Below, piece after piece: positions 33,591-42,667 of a stretch of 64,000 bases of DNA. The stretch's first letter is position 1. Each line of letters begins with the position of its first letter. The stretch covers positions 62,001 to 126,000 of the forward strand of contig JAILWO010000001.1 of assembly GCA_025698895.1 (NCBI GenBank), in the 5' to 3' direction. The DNA comes from Rhizobiaceae bacterium. GTDB taxonomy: Bacteria; Pseudomonadota; Alphaproteobacteria; Rhizobiales; Rhizobiaceae. The notes under the pieces were generated by a model, which saw only the letters and a list, made by a program, of their open reading frames with translations, was not told where the DNA came from and searched no databases. The position numbers and the translations under genes are program-made.

Positions 33591-34844
33591 TTACGGCCTG
33601 ATCGCGGTCGTGCTCTCGCGGTCGGTGCCGGGCCCGCCGGAGGCTGCGGCGTCGCTTTCCTCTCCGGCCTTCTCCGGGTCAGACGTTTCGTTCCCCTCGG
33701 CGTCCGGAGCGGGCTTTCCGTAGAAATCATCGGCGCGGCCGGCCCGGGGGGGCGGCGCCTCGCCAAGGACCGACAGTCTTTCGCCGGGCAGCGTCGGGTC
33801 CCCTTCCCTTTTGGGCGGCTCGGCGCCCAGCAGCTCGGTCTCGCCTTCGAACGCGGGGGCTGCCAGCGAGATGGGCACGGTGCGCACGATCTGCCCTATG
33901 TCCGGCGCGATCGGACCGTATTGCTCGCTGGCGCGCGCCGCGACGCCAGCCGCCGGCGCGCCGCCGTCTCGCAGAAAGCGCGCCAGCGGTTTTTCCGCGT
34001 AGAAGGCGACCTTGCGCTTGCCGGCGCGCGTGAGATTGATGCCGTCGCTGCCGCGCAGCCGCACCGTCTGCCCCGAAATGTCCGGGCCGCTGGCGACGAA
34101 TGCGCCGTTCTCGTCGACAAATCCGTCCCAGATATCCACGAACTCGCCGCCGACGCTTTCGGCCGCCGCGCGGTAGATGTCGTTGAAGGTGAGCATGTCG
34201 GCGCTCATGGAACTGAACCGGAAGGATGGTTGGCCGACCCACACGAGCGGCAGGCCCTTCTCGCCGATCGTCTCGGCGAATGCCTCGACGCGGCGCTCAT
34301 ATTCTTCCGTCCATTCGGGCGTGAGCTTTTCGGCCCGACCGGTGTCCAGCGCCATCTGCTGGCGGTCGTTGGAGCCGATCATGGCCACGACCACGTCGGG
34401 CTCGGTCTCGTCGACGATGGCACCGATCTCGGCCGGCCAGTCGTAGAAATCGTCGCGCACGAAACCGGAAGAGCCGTTGGCGCGATCGACGACCACCACG
34501 TCTGCGCGTTCGGCGAAGGCCTCGCGCAGCCCTTCGGCGAGACCGCCGGCCATGAAATCACCGACCACGAGCACGGTGCGGGCGTCCTCGGCCTTCTCCA
34601 CGGTCGGCTTGGGCGGCTGGGCGGGCGCTGCGGCGCGCTGCGTGCGGCGGCGCGGCTGGGTGCGCACGCGGGGCTGGGTGGCGCGGGGTTCCTGGCGGCG
34701 CTCGACATTGCCGCCGCCGAACAGGAACTGGAACAGGCCCTGCCGGCGCTCCTGAGCATGGACGGGCCCGGCCGCGACCCCGAAGGCGGTGACGACCAGC
34801 GCCACCGCGATCAGTTGGGTCAAGAAACGCGCGAACAAACGCAT
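33591..34844 (-). CDS. DUF459 SGNH-hydrolase-like exported protein
   Basis: A 417-residue secreted protein: signal peptide (LIAVALVVTAFGVAAGPVHA), an Arg/Pro-rich linker, then a DUF459 SGNH-fold domain (residues ~85-300) with VVGDFMAGGLAEGL, MIGSNDRQQ and DGINLTRAGKRKVAFY. The first block carries GDF where active SGNH hydrolases have GDS, and the last carries Asn where the catalytic His is expected, so it may be non-catalytic. The C-terminal ~115 residues are disordered. Possible role in periplasmic polysaccharide or peptidoglycan handling. Adjacent to a murein transglycosylase on the same strand. Confidence 0.88.
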   Translation of the reverse strand: MRLFARFLTQLIAVALVVTAFGVAAGPVHAQERRQGLFQFLFGGGNVERRQEPRATQPRVRTQPRRRTQRAAAPAQPPKPTVEKAEDARTVLVVGDFMAGGLAEGLREAFAERADVVVVDRANGSSGFVRDDFYDWPAEIGAIVDETEPDVVVAMIGSNDRQQMALDTGRAEKLTPEWTEEYERRVEAFAETIGEKGLPLVWVGQPSFRFSSMSADMLTFNDIYRAAAESVGGEFVDIWDGFVDENGAFVASGPDISGQTVRLRGSDGINLTRAGKRKVAFYAEKPLARFLRDGGAPAAGVAARASEQYGPIAPDIGQIVRTVPISLAAPAFEGETELLGAEPPKREGDPTLPGERLSVLGEAPPPRAGRADDFYGKPAPDAEGNETSDPEKAGEESDAAASGGPGTDRESTTAIRP

Positions 34845-34893
34845 TGCAGGCCGTTCCTATCGGGTCCGGTCCGCCGCACGGCGGACCGGAAGG

Positions 34894-36129
34894 TCAGTTG
34901 CCGCGAAGGCGGCTCAGCACTTCCTTGCTGGGATGGCCGTCCTGCGTCAAGCCCATGCGCCCCTGGAAGGCCTTGATGGCCGCGCGCGAGCCGTTTCCGA
35001 TCTTGCCGTCGATCTCGCCGTCGTAATAGCCGTGCGCGGACAACCGCTTCTGCAGTTCCTGCGTCTCGGAAAAAGACAGCCGCGTGAAGGGACGGTTCCA
35101 GTCGCGGACCAGCCCGCCATAGCCGGCGATCTCGTCGGCCAAGAGCCCGACGGCCAGGGCATATTTGTCGGCGTTGTTGTAGCGCTTGAGCACGAAGAAG
35201 TTCTTCGTCATCAGGAAGGCTGGTCCCTCGCGACCGTCGAGCACCTTGAGCTCGGCGTTCATGCCGGGACTGGGGAAGGATTTGCCGCGCGCGCGGACCA
35301 CGCCGATGGACTCCCATTTGCCGAGGCTCATCGAGCCGCCGGGAAACTTGCGGCCGGCCGGCAGCGTCACCTCGTAGCCCCAGGTCTGACCGGTCTGCCA
35401 GCCATTCTTGCGCAGGAGGTTGGCGGCCGTGGCGAGCGCGTCCGGGACCGAGTTCCAGATGTCGCGGCGGCCATTGCCGTCGGCGTCGACCCCATAGGCG
35501 ATGAAGCTGGTGGGGATGAACTGCGTGTGGCCCATCGCGCCGGCCCAGGAGCCGGTGAGATGGCTCTCGTCGATATCGCCACGCTGCAGGATCTTCAGCG
35601 CCGCCAGAAGCTGCTGGCGGCCGAACTTGGCCCGCCGCTGGTCGGCATAGGCCAGCGTGGCCAGCGAACGCACGACGTTGCGCATCACCTTGTCGTTCTT
35701 CAGGATCTCGCCATAGTTGGATTCCATCGACCAGATGGCGAGCAGGATGTGGCGGTCGACGCCGTAGGCGGCCTCGATCCGGTCGAGCCATGGCTTCCAC
35801 TGGCGCAACATCTGGCGGCCCGTCGCGATCGACCGCTCATTGATGCGGTTGTCGAAGTAGTCCCAAACCGGCGCGACGAATTCGGGCTGATAGCGGGCCT
35901 TCTCGAGCACTTCCGGATCGGGCGCGGTGACGCCCCGGAAGGCGCGGTCGAAGGTGTCGCCGGATATGCCGTTCTGCGCGGCGACGCCGCGGAAGGACGA
36001 CACCCATTTCTGAAAACCGGCATCCGCGAAGGCCGGCGCGGCGCAGGCGAGCGAAAGCGCGACGGCCGCCGGCGCAAGAGCCAGGCGACGCATGGCACCA
36101 AACAGTCCATTACCGGGTCGAACAATCAT
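34894..36129 (-). CDS. MltB-family lytic murein transglycosylase
   Basis: Periplasmic enzyme that cleaves peptidoglycan glycan strands, 411 residues. A signal peptide (LALAPAAVALSLACAAPAFA) follows a short N-region; the start at 36129 has a strong GGGGAGG, whereas ATG 36093 has none. The SLT_2 domain includes FDRAFRGVTAPDPEVLE, catalytic Glu in AIWSMESNYGE, GSWAGAMGHTQFIPTSF and YGVDADGNGRRD. C-terminal PG_binding_1 domain (LQKRLSAHGYYDGEIDGKIG). Precedes the DUF459 gene by 49 bp, probably co-transcribed. Confidence 0.93.
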   Translation of the reverse strand: MIVRPGNGLFGAMRRLALAPAAVALSLACAAPAFADAGFQKWVSSFRGVAAQNGISGDTFDRAFRGVTAPDPEVLEKARYQPEFVAPVWDYFDNRINERSIATGRQMLRQWKPWLDRIEAAYGVDRHILLAIWSMESNYGEILKNDKVMRNVVRSLATLAYADQRRAKFGRQQLLAALKILQRGDIDESHLTGSWAGAMGHTQFIPTSFIAYGVDADGNGRRDIWNSVPDALATAANLLRKNGWQTGQTWGYEVTLPAGRKFPGGSMSLGKWESIGVVRARGKSFPSPGMNAELKVLDGREGPAFLMTKNFFVLKRYNNADKYALAVGLLADEIAGYGGLVRDWNRPFTRLSFSETQELQKRLSAHGYYDGEIDGKIGNGSRAAIKAFQGRMGLTQDGHPSKEVLSRLRGN

Positions 36130-36354
36130 GCGGGCCTCCCCTGATCCAGGCGTCCGAAAGTTCGATTCATCGCCGAAGGCGGTTAGCAAAGGGTTTACCA
36201 TCTTTGCCAAGGCGCTTCCACGCCCTCGAAGGAACCCGCCGCACGGTTCACGATTTCGTCACAGGCCCCGGTTCTACGGGGCGGATTGCGCCCGGGCGCG
36301 CCGCGCGGCATTAGAGTAGCCGTTTTGATCATGCAGATGGAGGGACGAGACAGG

Positions 36355-37221
36355 ATGAAGAAACTGCGCAAGGCGGTATTTCCGGTGGCGGGCCTCGGCA
36401 CACGATTCCTGCCCGCGACGAAGGCGGTGCCGAAGGAAATGCTGACCGTGGTCGACCGGCCGGTGATCCAGTATGTCGTGGACGAGGCGCGTGAGGCCGG
36501 CATCGAGCATTTCATCTTCGTCACCGGACGCAACAAGGGGGTCATCGAGGACCATTTCGACATCCAGTTCGAGCTCAACGAGACGCTGAAGGACCGCGGC
36601 AAGACCGAACAGCTCGATCTTCTGGACGGCATGCAGCCGGCGGCCGGCACGACCAGCTTCACCCGCCAGCAGGAGCCGCTTGGGCTGGGGCACGCGGTGT
36701 GGTGCGCGCGTGACCTGGTGGGCGACGAACCTTTCGCGCTGCTTCTGCCCGACATGATCATGCAGGCCGAGCCCGGCTGCATGGCGCAGATGGCCGAACT
36801 CTATCGCGAGACCGGCGGCAACGTCATCGGCGTGCAGGAATGCGACCCCGCGGAAGCGCATAAATACGGCATCGTCGGCAGGGGCGAGGAAAAGGGCGCC
36901 GGCTTCCGCATCACGGGGATGGTGGAGAAGCCCCCCAAGGGCACCGCGCCGTCCAACCTTTACATCAATGGCCGCTATATCCTGCAGCCGACCATCTTTG
37001 ACATATTGGAGACCCAGGAGCGCGGCGCCGGCAACGAAATCCAGCTCACCGACGGCATGCTGAAGCTGGAAAAGGAGGAGCCCTTCTGGGGTTTCCACTT
37101 CACCGGCGAGGTCTATGACTGCGGCTCGCCAGAAGGGTTCGTGGAAGCCAATGTGGCGATCGCGATGCGCAAGAAGGAATTGAAGGCGCGCGTCGTCGAG
37201 ACGGTGGAGCGCCTGCGATAA
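36355..37221 (+). CDS. galU: UTP-glucose-1-phosphate uridylyltransferase
   Basis: Makes UDP-glucose from UTP and glucose-1-phosphate, for exopolysaccharide, glucan and glycolipid synthesis. 288 residues. Nucleotide-binding [18 protein letters not shown] (residues ~13-30), [40 protein letters not shown] and [20 protein letters not shown] are GalU blocks. ATG 36355 with GGAGGG upstream. It converges (9-bp gap) on a GT1 glycosyltransferase that probably uses UDP-sugar. Confidence 0.95.
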   Translation: MKKLRKAVFPVAGLGTRFLPATKAVPKEMLTVVDRPVIQYVVDEAREAGIEHFIFVTGRNKGVIEDHFDIQFELNETLKDRGKTEQLDLLDGMQPAAGTTSFTRQQEPLGLGHAVWCARDLVGDEPFALLLPDMIMQAEPGCMAQMAELYRETGGNVIGVQECDPAEAHKYGIVGRGEEKGAGFRITGMVEKPPKGTAPSNLYINGRYILQPTIFDILETQERGAGNEIQLTDGMLKLEKEEPFWGFHFTGEVYDCGSPEGFVEANVAIAMRKKELKARVVETVERLR

Positions 37222-37230
37222 AGTCTCTCC

Positions 37231-38487
37231 TCACCGTCGGCGCGAGTTCCGCGCGGGCGAGGCGGCAATGTCCTCGATGAAGGCGACCGCGCGCGCCACG
37301 CCCTGCTCCCCGCGGATGCGTTCGCCAAGATCGGTGGCGCGCGCCAGCATTCCGGCCCCTTCCATGACGCGGATCGCGCCCGCGATGCGCTCGCCGGTCA
37401 ACTTGCGCCGGTCGAGCGGCGGCGGCCCGACGCCGAGATCCTCGACACGCCGAGCCCAGAAGGGCTGATCGCCGAAGAAGGGACATATGGCGTTCGGTCG
37501 GCCGGCGCGCAAAGCGGCGGCCGTCGTCCCGGCGCCGCCGTGATGGATCACCGCCCCGACGCGGGGAAACAGCCAGTCATGCGGCGCGGCGTCGAGGAAA
37601 AAGACGTCATCCGTCGATCTTCCGCCAGCCAGTGCGCCGCCACCGGTGGAAAGAATTGCGCGCCGGTCGGCAAGGGCGATCCCGGCCAGGAAGACGTCGC
37701 GGATCTCGACCGGGTCGAGGCCGGGCATGGAGCCGAAACCGACATAGACGGGCGGATCACCGGCCGCCAGGAAGGCTTCGAGATCAGCGGGCGGCGTATA
37801 GTCCTCTCCCTCGTCCAGGAACCAGTAGCCGCTGACGAGCACGTCGTCGCCCCAGTCGTCGGGTTTCGGCAGAACATGCTCGCTGTAGGCGTAGATCGTT
37901 CCGGCAAGCGGCGGCGTATCCCGGACGGGAAGGCCGAGAGCGGCGCGAAAGGCGCGTATGGTGCGACCGAACAACAGGTTCGTGGCATGGATCGCAAGGC
38001 CGTGGCTTGCCCTGTTGAACGGGCCGAGCGACCGGAAGGGCAGCAACGGGCTCGGAAACTCGACGGTCGGCGTGAAACCTGGCAGCGGAGAGGCGAGTAT
38101 GCGGGGAATACCCATCGCCTCGGCCAGATGCGGCGCGGCCAGCGTCTTGGGATGATGGATCACCATGTCGGGCGCGAAGGCGCGCATCGCCTCCGCCTCG
38201 GCGTCCAGCAGGCCGCTCATCAGCGGGCGAACCTTGGGCAGAAGCTTCAGCCCCGCCGTGAAGCCGTCGCTGCCGGCGATCGCCTGCTTGCCTTCCCGGC
38301 TGTCGATCAGGGCCAGGAACTCACCGGGCAGCGGATCGACGGCGACGCCGCGCGAGGCGATCCACTGCGCGAACTGTTCAGGCGCGGCCAGCCGCACGTC
38401 ATGGCCGCGCGCCGCCAGCCTCCTGGCAAGGGCGAGATAAGGTTGCACGTCGCCCCGGGTGCCGAGTGTATGGATGGATATTCGCAT
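37231..38487 (-). CDS. GT1-family glycosyltransferase, sterol-glucosyltransferase-like
   Basis: A 418-residue GT-B glycosyltransferase. N-terminal acceptor domain begins MRISIHTLGTRGDVQPYLAL, identical in style to sterol 3-beta-glucosyltransferases and macrolide transferases. The C-terminal donor domain has VYVGFGSMPGLDPVEI, DAAPHDWLFPRVGAVIHHGGAGTTA (UDP-sugar motif) and CPFFGDQPFWARRVEDLGV. Likely transfers glucose from UDP-glucose to a lipid or small hydrophobic molecule; the acceptor is unknown. The convergent neighbour galU supplies UDP-glucose. Confidence 0.9.
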   Translation of the reverse strand: MRISIHTLGTRGDVQPYLALARRLAARGHDVRLAAPEQFAQWIASRGVAVDPLPGEFLALIDSREGKQAIAGSDGFTAGLKLLPKVRPLMSGLLDAEAEAMRAFAPDMVIHHPKTLAAPHLAEAMGIPRILASPLPGFTPTVEFPSPLLPFRSLGPFNRASHGLAIHATNLLFGRTIRAFRAALGLPVRDTPPLAGTIYAYSEHVLPKPDDWGDDVLVSGYWFLDEGEDYTPPADLEAFLAAGDPPVYVGFGSMPGLDPVEIRDVFLAGIALADRRAILSTGGGALAGGRSTDDVFFLDAAPHDWLFPRVGAVIHHGGAGTTAAALRAGRPNAICPFFGDQPFWARRVEDLGVGPPPLDRRKLTGERIAGAIRVMEGAGMLARATDLGERIRGEQGVARAVAFIEDIAASPARNSRRR

Positions 38488-38528
38488 GTCGCGTCAACCC
38501 GTCGGGTCCAGTCCGGTTGCGCCGCCGC

Positions 38529-40238
38529 TTAGCGCTGCAGCCTCACGCCGGCGAAGACCGAGGCCGCGTCGGCGCCCCGGCCGGGCAGGTTGCTTTCCTG
38601 GGTCTCATAGCGGGCGCGGCCGATCAGGCCGACATAGCGGCTGAGCCACCATGTCGCGCTCGCCTCGCCGATCAGTCCCTGGTCGTAGCCATTGGTGCCG
38701 ACATAGTCGCGATAATAGGCGCCGACCGAGGCGGTTCCGGTGACATTGGCGCGCAGGCGGCGTTCGACCGAAAGCGTGCCCGAATAGAGGATGGAGCCCG
38801 ACTCGCCCGGCGCTGTCGTGCCGTCGACGGCCGTGTAGCCGAGCAGCCGCACGATGGTGCCGCGCTGCGGCGACCATGCGACCGAACCGTCGGCGGTGAA
38901 GCCTGAAATGTCGTCGAGGCGGGGATCGTCGATCGATTCGCGCAACCAGCCGAGTGCGACTTCGCCCGACAGCTTCTCGCCGAAATCGAAGCTCGTGCCG
39001 GCGCGCAGGCCGAGCCGGTTGGCGGAGCGCTCATAGCCGGCGGAGTCGACCGTGAGATCGTAGAAACGCCGGCCATATTCGACTTCGGCGAAGGGGACGA
39101 GCGCCGGCGACACCTCGTAGCCGGCACGCAGCTTGGCGGTCGCCAGCGTGTAGTTGCGATCTTCCTGGCTGAGCGTGCCGCCACCGACCAGTTCCGCGTC
39201 GTCGAACATGGCACGCTCGACATCGCCGGTCAGGGCAAGCCTCAACTTGCCCTCGTCCTTGGCGATCCCGGCCCGTCCGGTAAGCGTCTGGCGCAACGGC
39301 CGCGACGCCGCGCCGGGGATCTCGACGGGAGAAGAGGCGGATTCGGGCCGGATCGAGTAGCCGGCGGCGAGACTGGCGCCCCACCGATCGCCGATCTCCA
39401 GATCGAGCGCGCCGGAAATCCCCGCCTCCTCGTCCTCGACCTCGACACCCGAGAGCGATTTTCGATAGGTGCCGTAGGCGTCGATGCGGGCCGAATGGCG
39501 CGACCAGTCGGAAACGGCTGTCACGCGCAGGTCGGTCTCCGATATCGTCGCGCCGTCTCCATTGAGGGTGAAATCCGGATTGGTCGAATGGCCGATGAGC
39601 TGGTCGAGCGTCGTGGTGACGTCGAAAGTGCCAACGCGGAGGCCGAGCGGGGCGTAAGGATCCTCCTCCGCGACGACGGACGGCGCACCGATGGCGTTCA
39701 CCCGGCCCGCACGCTCGACCGGCAGCCTGCGGCCGGGATCGACGAGGTCGATCCGATCAGTCGGCACCGTTCCGGTCGAGACCGGGTCGAGGGCCGAGGC
39801 ACGGCTGGTGGCCCGCCTGTCGGTCTCGGCCTGACGGCGCTCGATCGCGGTTTGCGGGCCAGATTCCCGCCTCTCGCGCGCCTCTTCGGCGCGTTGGCGG
39901 GCGCTGACCGGCCGCGCGGAAGGCTCGCGCGCACCGATGTCCTCGAACGGATCGGCTGGATCGGGCTCGTTGAACAGCGACCGGCTTGCGCGCCCCTCCT
40001 CGTCATCCACCTCCAGTGCGCCGTCGCTGGCGGGACGATAGCGAGGCGTCGGAATACCCGCGCCGTCGTCCTCCAGCGCCGCGGCGCGCTGCGGCTGGAC
40101 CTGTCTGTCGAGGACGGTCTCGTAAATCTCGCCCTCCTCGACCCGGCCACGAAGCTGGGCGGCCGCCGGCCACGCCACGAGCACGGCCAGCGCCACGCCG
40201 GCCAGGAGTCGGGTTGTGGTAAGGTTTCGAGAAGCCAT
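38529..40238 (-). CDS. Outer-membrane beta-barrel protein
   Basis: A 569-residue exported protein with signal peptide (LLAGVALAVLVAWPAAAQ), a ~180-residue charged, disordered region (many RR and AEEARERR stretches) and a C-terminal beta-barrel (residues ~200-569). Barrel strands alternate polar and aromatic/aliphatic residues (TDLRVTAVSDWSRHSARIDAYGTYR, KLRAGYEVSPALVPFAEVEYGRRF, VSVEARLRAN-like repeats), ending in FAGVRLQR. It resembles the BBP2_2/OmpB barrels found in rhizobia. Transport function unknown. Confidence 0.85.
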   Translation of the reverse strand: MASRNLTTTRLLAGVALAVLVAWPAAAQLRGRVEEGEIYETVLDRQVQPQRAAALEDDGAGIPTPRYRPASDGALEVDDEEGRASRSLFNEPDPADPFEDIGAREPSARPVSARQRAEEARERRESGPQTAIERRQAETDRRATSRASALDPVSTGTVPTDRIDLVDPGRRLPVERAGRVNAIGAPSVVAEEDPYAPLGLRVGTFDVTTTLDQLIGHSTNPDFTLNGDGATISETDLRVTAVSDWSRHSARIDAYGTYRKSLSGVEVEDEEAGISGALDLEIGDRWGASLAAGYSIRPESASSPVEIPGAASRPLRQTLTGRAGIAKDEGKLRLALTGDVERAMFDDAELVGGGTLSQEDRNYTLATAKLRAGYEVSPALVPFAEVEYGRRFYDLTVDSAGYERSANRLGLRAGTSFDFGEKLSGEVALGWLRESIDDPRLDDISGFTADGSVAWSPQRGTIVRLLGYTAVDGTTAPGESGSILYSGTLSVERRLRANVTGTASVGAYYRDYVGTNGYDQGLIGEASATWWLSRYVGLIGRARYETQESNLPGRGADAASVFAGVRLQR

Positions 40239-40310
40239 CGACGCCGGTCAGGGTTCGGCGCGGGTCGCGCCATCCTTACCGGACCGTAAACAGGGATGGT
40301 TAACGGGGAG

Positions 40311-40775
40311 TTAGGCCGTCTCGGGTTCCACGGCGAGTTCGCCGCCCACAGCGCTGACGACGCGCACCCGCGCGCCGGCCGGAAGATCGGGCCCTTTCAC
40401 GCGCCACAGCGTGTCGCCTAGCCGTACGCGTCCGTAGCCTTCCACGATCGGCTCCGACAGGGTGGCGGTACGGCCGATCAATTGCTCGCCGCGCCTGTTG
40501 AGCAGCGGCTGATCGCTCTCGTCATGGCGCGCGCGCATGATGCGGTGGCCGACATAGGCCGAGGCGAGCGACAGCGCCAGGAAGACCAGCACCTGCGCCT
40601 GCCAGACCCAGAAGTCCCAGCCCCACAGCTGCAGGGACAGCGCGCCGGTGAGGATGGCCGCGATGCCGATCCACAAAAGGAAAACGCCAGGAACCATGAT
40701 CTCGGCCGCGAGGAGCACGAAGCCGAGCACCATCCAGTTCCAGGGACCGAGTTCGCCGAAGATGCTGGCCAGCAT
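40311..40775 (-). CDS. NfeD-family membrane protein
   Basis: About 154 residues: two or three N-terminal helices (WNWMVLGFVLLAAEIMVPGVFLLWIGIAAILTG, VLVFLALSLASAYVGHRIM, listed in parts) and a C-terminal OB-like domain (LIGRTATLSEPIVEGYGRVRLGDTLWRVKG). This is the short NfeD type that normally partners an SPFH/stomatin protein. No such gene lies next to it; the neighbours are an outer-membrane barrel and a PaaK-like ligase. GGAGAC upstream supports ATG 40775 over 40802. Confidence 0.88.
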   Translation of the reverse strand: MLASIFGELGPWNWMVLGFVLLAAEIMVPGVFLLWIGIAAILTGALSLQLWGWDFWVWQAQVLVFLALSLASAYVGHRIMRARHDESDQPLLNRRGEQLIGRTATLSEPIVEGYGRVRLGDTLWRVKGPDLPAGARVRVVSAVGGELAVEPETA

Positions 40776-40857
40776 GTCATGGTCTCCGATGGGGTTGGGC
40801 AAGCATACACCGGCGCGCGGCGGCTTTCACGTGCCCATATCGACAGGCCGCCGGCCC

Positions 40858-42111
40858 CTATTTCTGGTAGTCGCGTTCGTCGGAAATCACCTTGCCATCA
40901 TTGGGCAGCGCGCCAGGTTCGACCGGTTCGACACCGCCGCCGAGCTTGGTCGCGTCGCGCAGGCTGGTCTTGATAGCGGCGATGTCGAGCACCGCGCCGT
41001 TGGCCGGCTCGACACGCAGCGTCATCACGTCGCCGGCCCCCTCGCGCGCCACGACCAGGCGGCTCCTCGATATCTCGGGGTGACGGCGCATGACCTCGGC
41101 GACCTGCCGGGGATCGACGAACATCCCCTTGACCTTGGTCCGCTGGTCGGCCCTGCCCATCCAGCCGCGGATACGGCCATTGGTACGCCCGCAGGGCGAA
41201 AGGCCCGGCAGCGCCGCCGTCAGGTCGCCCGTGCCGACCCGGACCAGCGGGTAGGTGCTTGAGAAACCGGTCACGACGAGTTCGCCGACCTCGCCCTCGT
41301 CGACCGGATCGCCGGTGCCCGGCCTGACGATCTCGACGATCAGATCCTCGTTGAGGACCATGCCCGGATTGGGATTGCCGTCAGCATCGGATGTCTCGTA
41401 GGCGATGACGCCGAACTCGGCCGTGGCGTAGCACTGGAACACCGACACGCCGCGCTCGCGATAATCCTGTCGCATGGACGGGAACAGCGCACCGCCTGAA
41501 ACAAGGCCATGCGTGATGGAGGACAGGTCGACGCCGCGTTCGGCGGCGCGATCGAGGATGGTTTTGAGGAAGTCCGGCGTGCCGGCATAGAGCTTCGGCC
41601 GGATCGCGGCGGCCGCGTCTACCTGCATGTCGGTGTTGCCGACCCCGGCCGGAAACACCGCGCAGCCAAGCGCGCGCGCGCCCGCGTCGAGAATGAAGCC
41701 TCCCGGCGTCATGTGATAGGCGAAGCAGTTGTGGACGACGTCGCCAGGCCTCGCGCCCGCCGCAAAGAAGGCGCGCGCGGCCTGTCCCGGATCGGGGCGG
41801 TCGTCCTCCGGCTCGAAAATCGGCCCGGGCGACATGAAGACCCGCCGCCCGCCGAGCTTCGATGGGTCTGCGAAACCCGCGAAGGGCGGATTGGCCGCCT
41901 GCATCTCCATCAATTCATGCTTGCGCAGGACAGGCAGACGGCGCAGCGCGGCACGGTCGGTGATCGGCTCTGTGTCGACGTCGCCGAGCCATTCGGCCAG
42001 ACCGGGAGCGGCCGATTTCGCGCGCGCCAGATAGGCCGGGAGGCGCGAGAACAGCGCGCGCTCGCGCGCTTCGGGATCCTGTCGCTCGGCGTCGTCGAAA
42101 TGGGCGTCCAT
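40858..42111 (-). CDS. Phenylacetate-CoA ligase-like AMP-forming enzyme
   Basis: Adenylate-forming ligase of the PaaK group, 417 residues. Landmarks: LPVLRKHELMEMQ, HNCFAYHMTPGGFILDAGARALG, SGGALFPSMRQDYRERGVSVFQCYATAEFG (aligns with the YGxxE-type motif), NEDLIVEIVRPGTGDPV and GRADQRTKVKGMFVDPRQVAEVM. Activates an aryl or acyl carboxylate to its CoA ester; substrate unknown, and no phenylacetate operon is nearby. GGAGACGC precedes ATG 42111. Confidence 0.9.
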   Translation of the reverse strand: MDAHFDDAERQDPEARERALFSRLPAYLARAKSAAPGLAEWLGDVDTEPITDRAALRRLPVLRKHELMEMQAANPPFAGFADPSKLGGRRVFMSPGPIFEPEDDRPDPGQAARAFFAAGARPGDVVHNCFAYHMTPGGFILDAGARALGCAVFPAGVGNTDMQVDAAAAIRPKLYAGTPDFLKTILDRAAERGVDLSSITHGLVSGGALFPSMRQDYRERGVSVFQCYATAEFGVIAYETSDADGNPNPGMVLNEDLIVEIVRPGTGDPVDEGEVGELVVTGFSSTYPLVRVGTGDLTAALPGLSPCGRTNGRIRGWMGRADQRTKVKGMFVDPRQVAEVMRRHPEISRSRLVVAREGAGDVMTLRVEPANGAVLDIAAIKTSLRDATKLGGGVEPVEPGALPNDGKVISDERDYQK

Positions 42112-42189
42112 GCGTCTCCTCCCTGCTGGCGCAGCCTTATCGCAGGCCGCGGCGCCGGCAGGCAAGGGCGCGGATCGGCCGGATGGACG

Positions 42190-42570
42190 TCAGCCCGTGG
42201 CGCTGCGCCGTGTCAGCACGAAGCGGTTGCCCTCGGAATTCGTGCAGTTGAGCCGGTTGGGCGTGGCGAGCGCGCAATTAACATTGCTGGTGGTGTTGCG
42301 GATGAGGGAGCGGACCTCGATCGAGACGGTCCGATTGTCGACGAAGCGGTAGGATCCTTCCGACAGCCGCGAATTGGTGTCCAGCGCACGCGTGGTGAAG
42401 GCGCCGCCGGCGAAGGTCGACACGCCCACACCCTGTTCATCGACCCACTGGCCTTCCACGCCCGTCGGCTGGGACGCGACCGCAGGGCTGCGCCGCTCGA
42501 CCGGACCCATGACGCAGCCGGCCAGAAGGCCGAGCGCTGCAAGCGCGGTGAATGTCTGGACGGTCCGCAT
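42190..42570 (-). CDS. omp10: Omp10-like outer-membrane lipoprotein
   Basis: A 126-residue lipoprotein with lipobox LLAGC at residues ~15-19. Mature part: GVEGQWVDEQGVGVSTFAGG, FTTRALDTNSRLSEGSYRF and SLIRNTTSNVNCALATPNRLN followed by CTNSEGNRFVLTRR. This order matches the Brucella surface lipoprotein Omp10 (GIEGSWVDPNG..., SKVNCAL, LNCTS) as I recall it. Two cysteines besides the lipidated one may form a disulfide. GAGGAGG precedes the ATG. Confidence 0.85.
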   Translation of the reverse strand: MRTVQTFTALAALGLLAGCVMGPVERRSPAVASQPTGVEGQWVDEQGVGVSTFAGGAFTTRALDTNSRLSEGSYRFVDNRTVSIEVRSLIRNTTSNVNCALATPNRLNCTNSEGNRFVLTRRSATG

Positions 42571-42667
42571 CACGGTCCTCCTCGTCTGACAGATCCCCTC
42601 GCCGCTTCCTTCGCCCGAATTCAGCCAAAGCGCAAGGTGCGCGAGCGACGTGCGGCGCAAATGCGGG

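Noticed and set aside
40258-40310. Hairpin near CCATCC...GGATGG as a terminator or operator
   Set aside because: Stem is short, the loop long and no T tract follows; not convincing.
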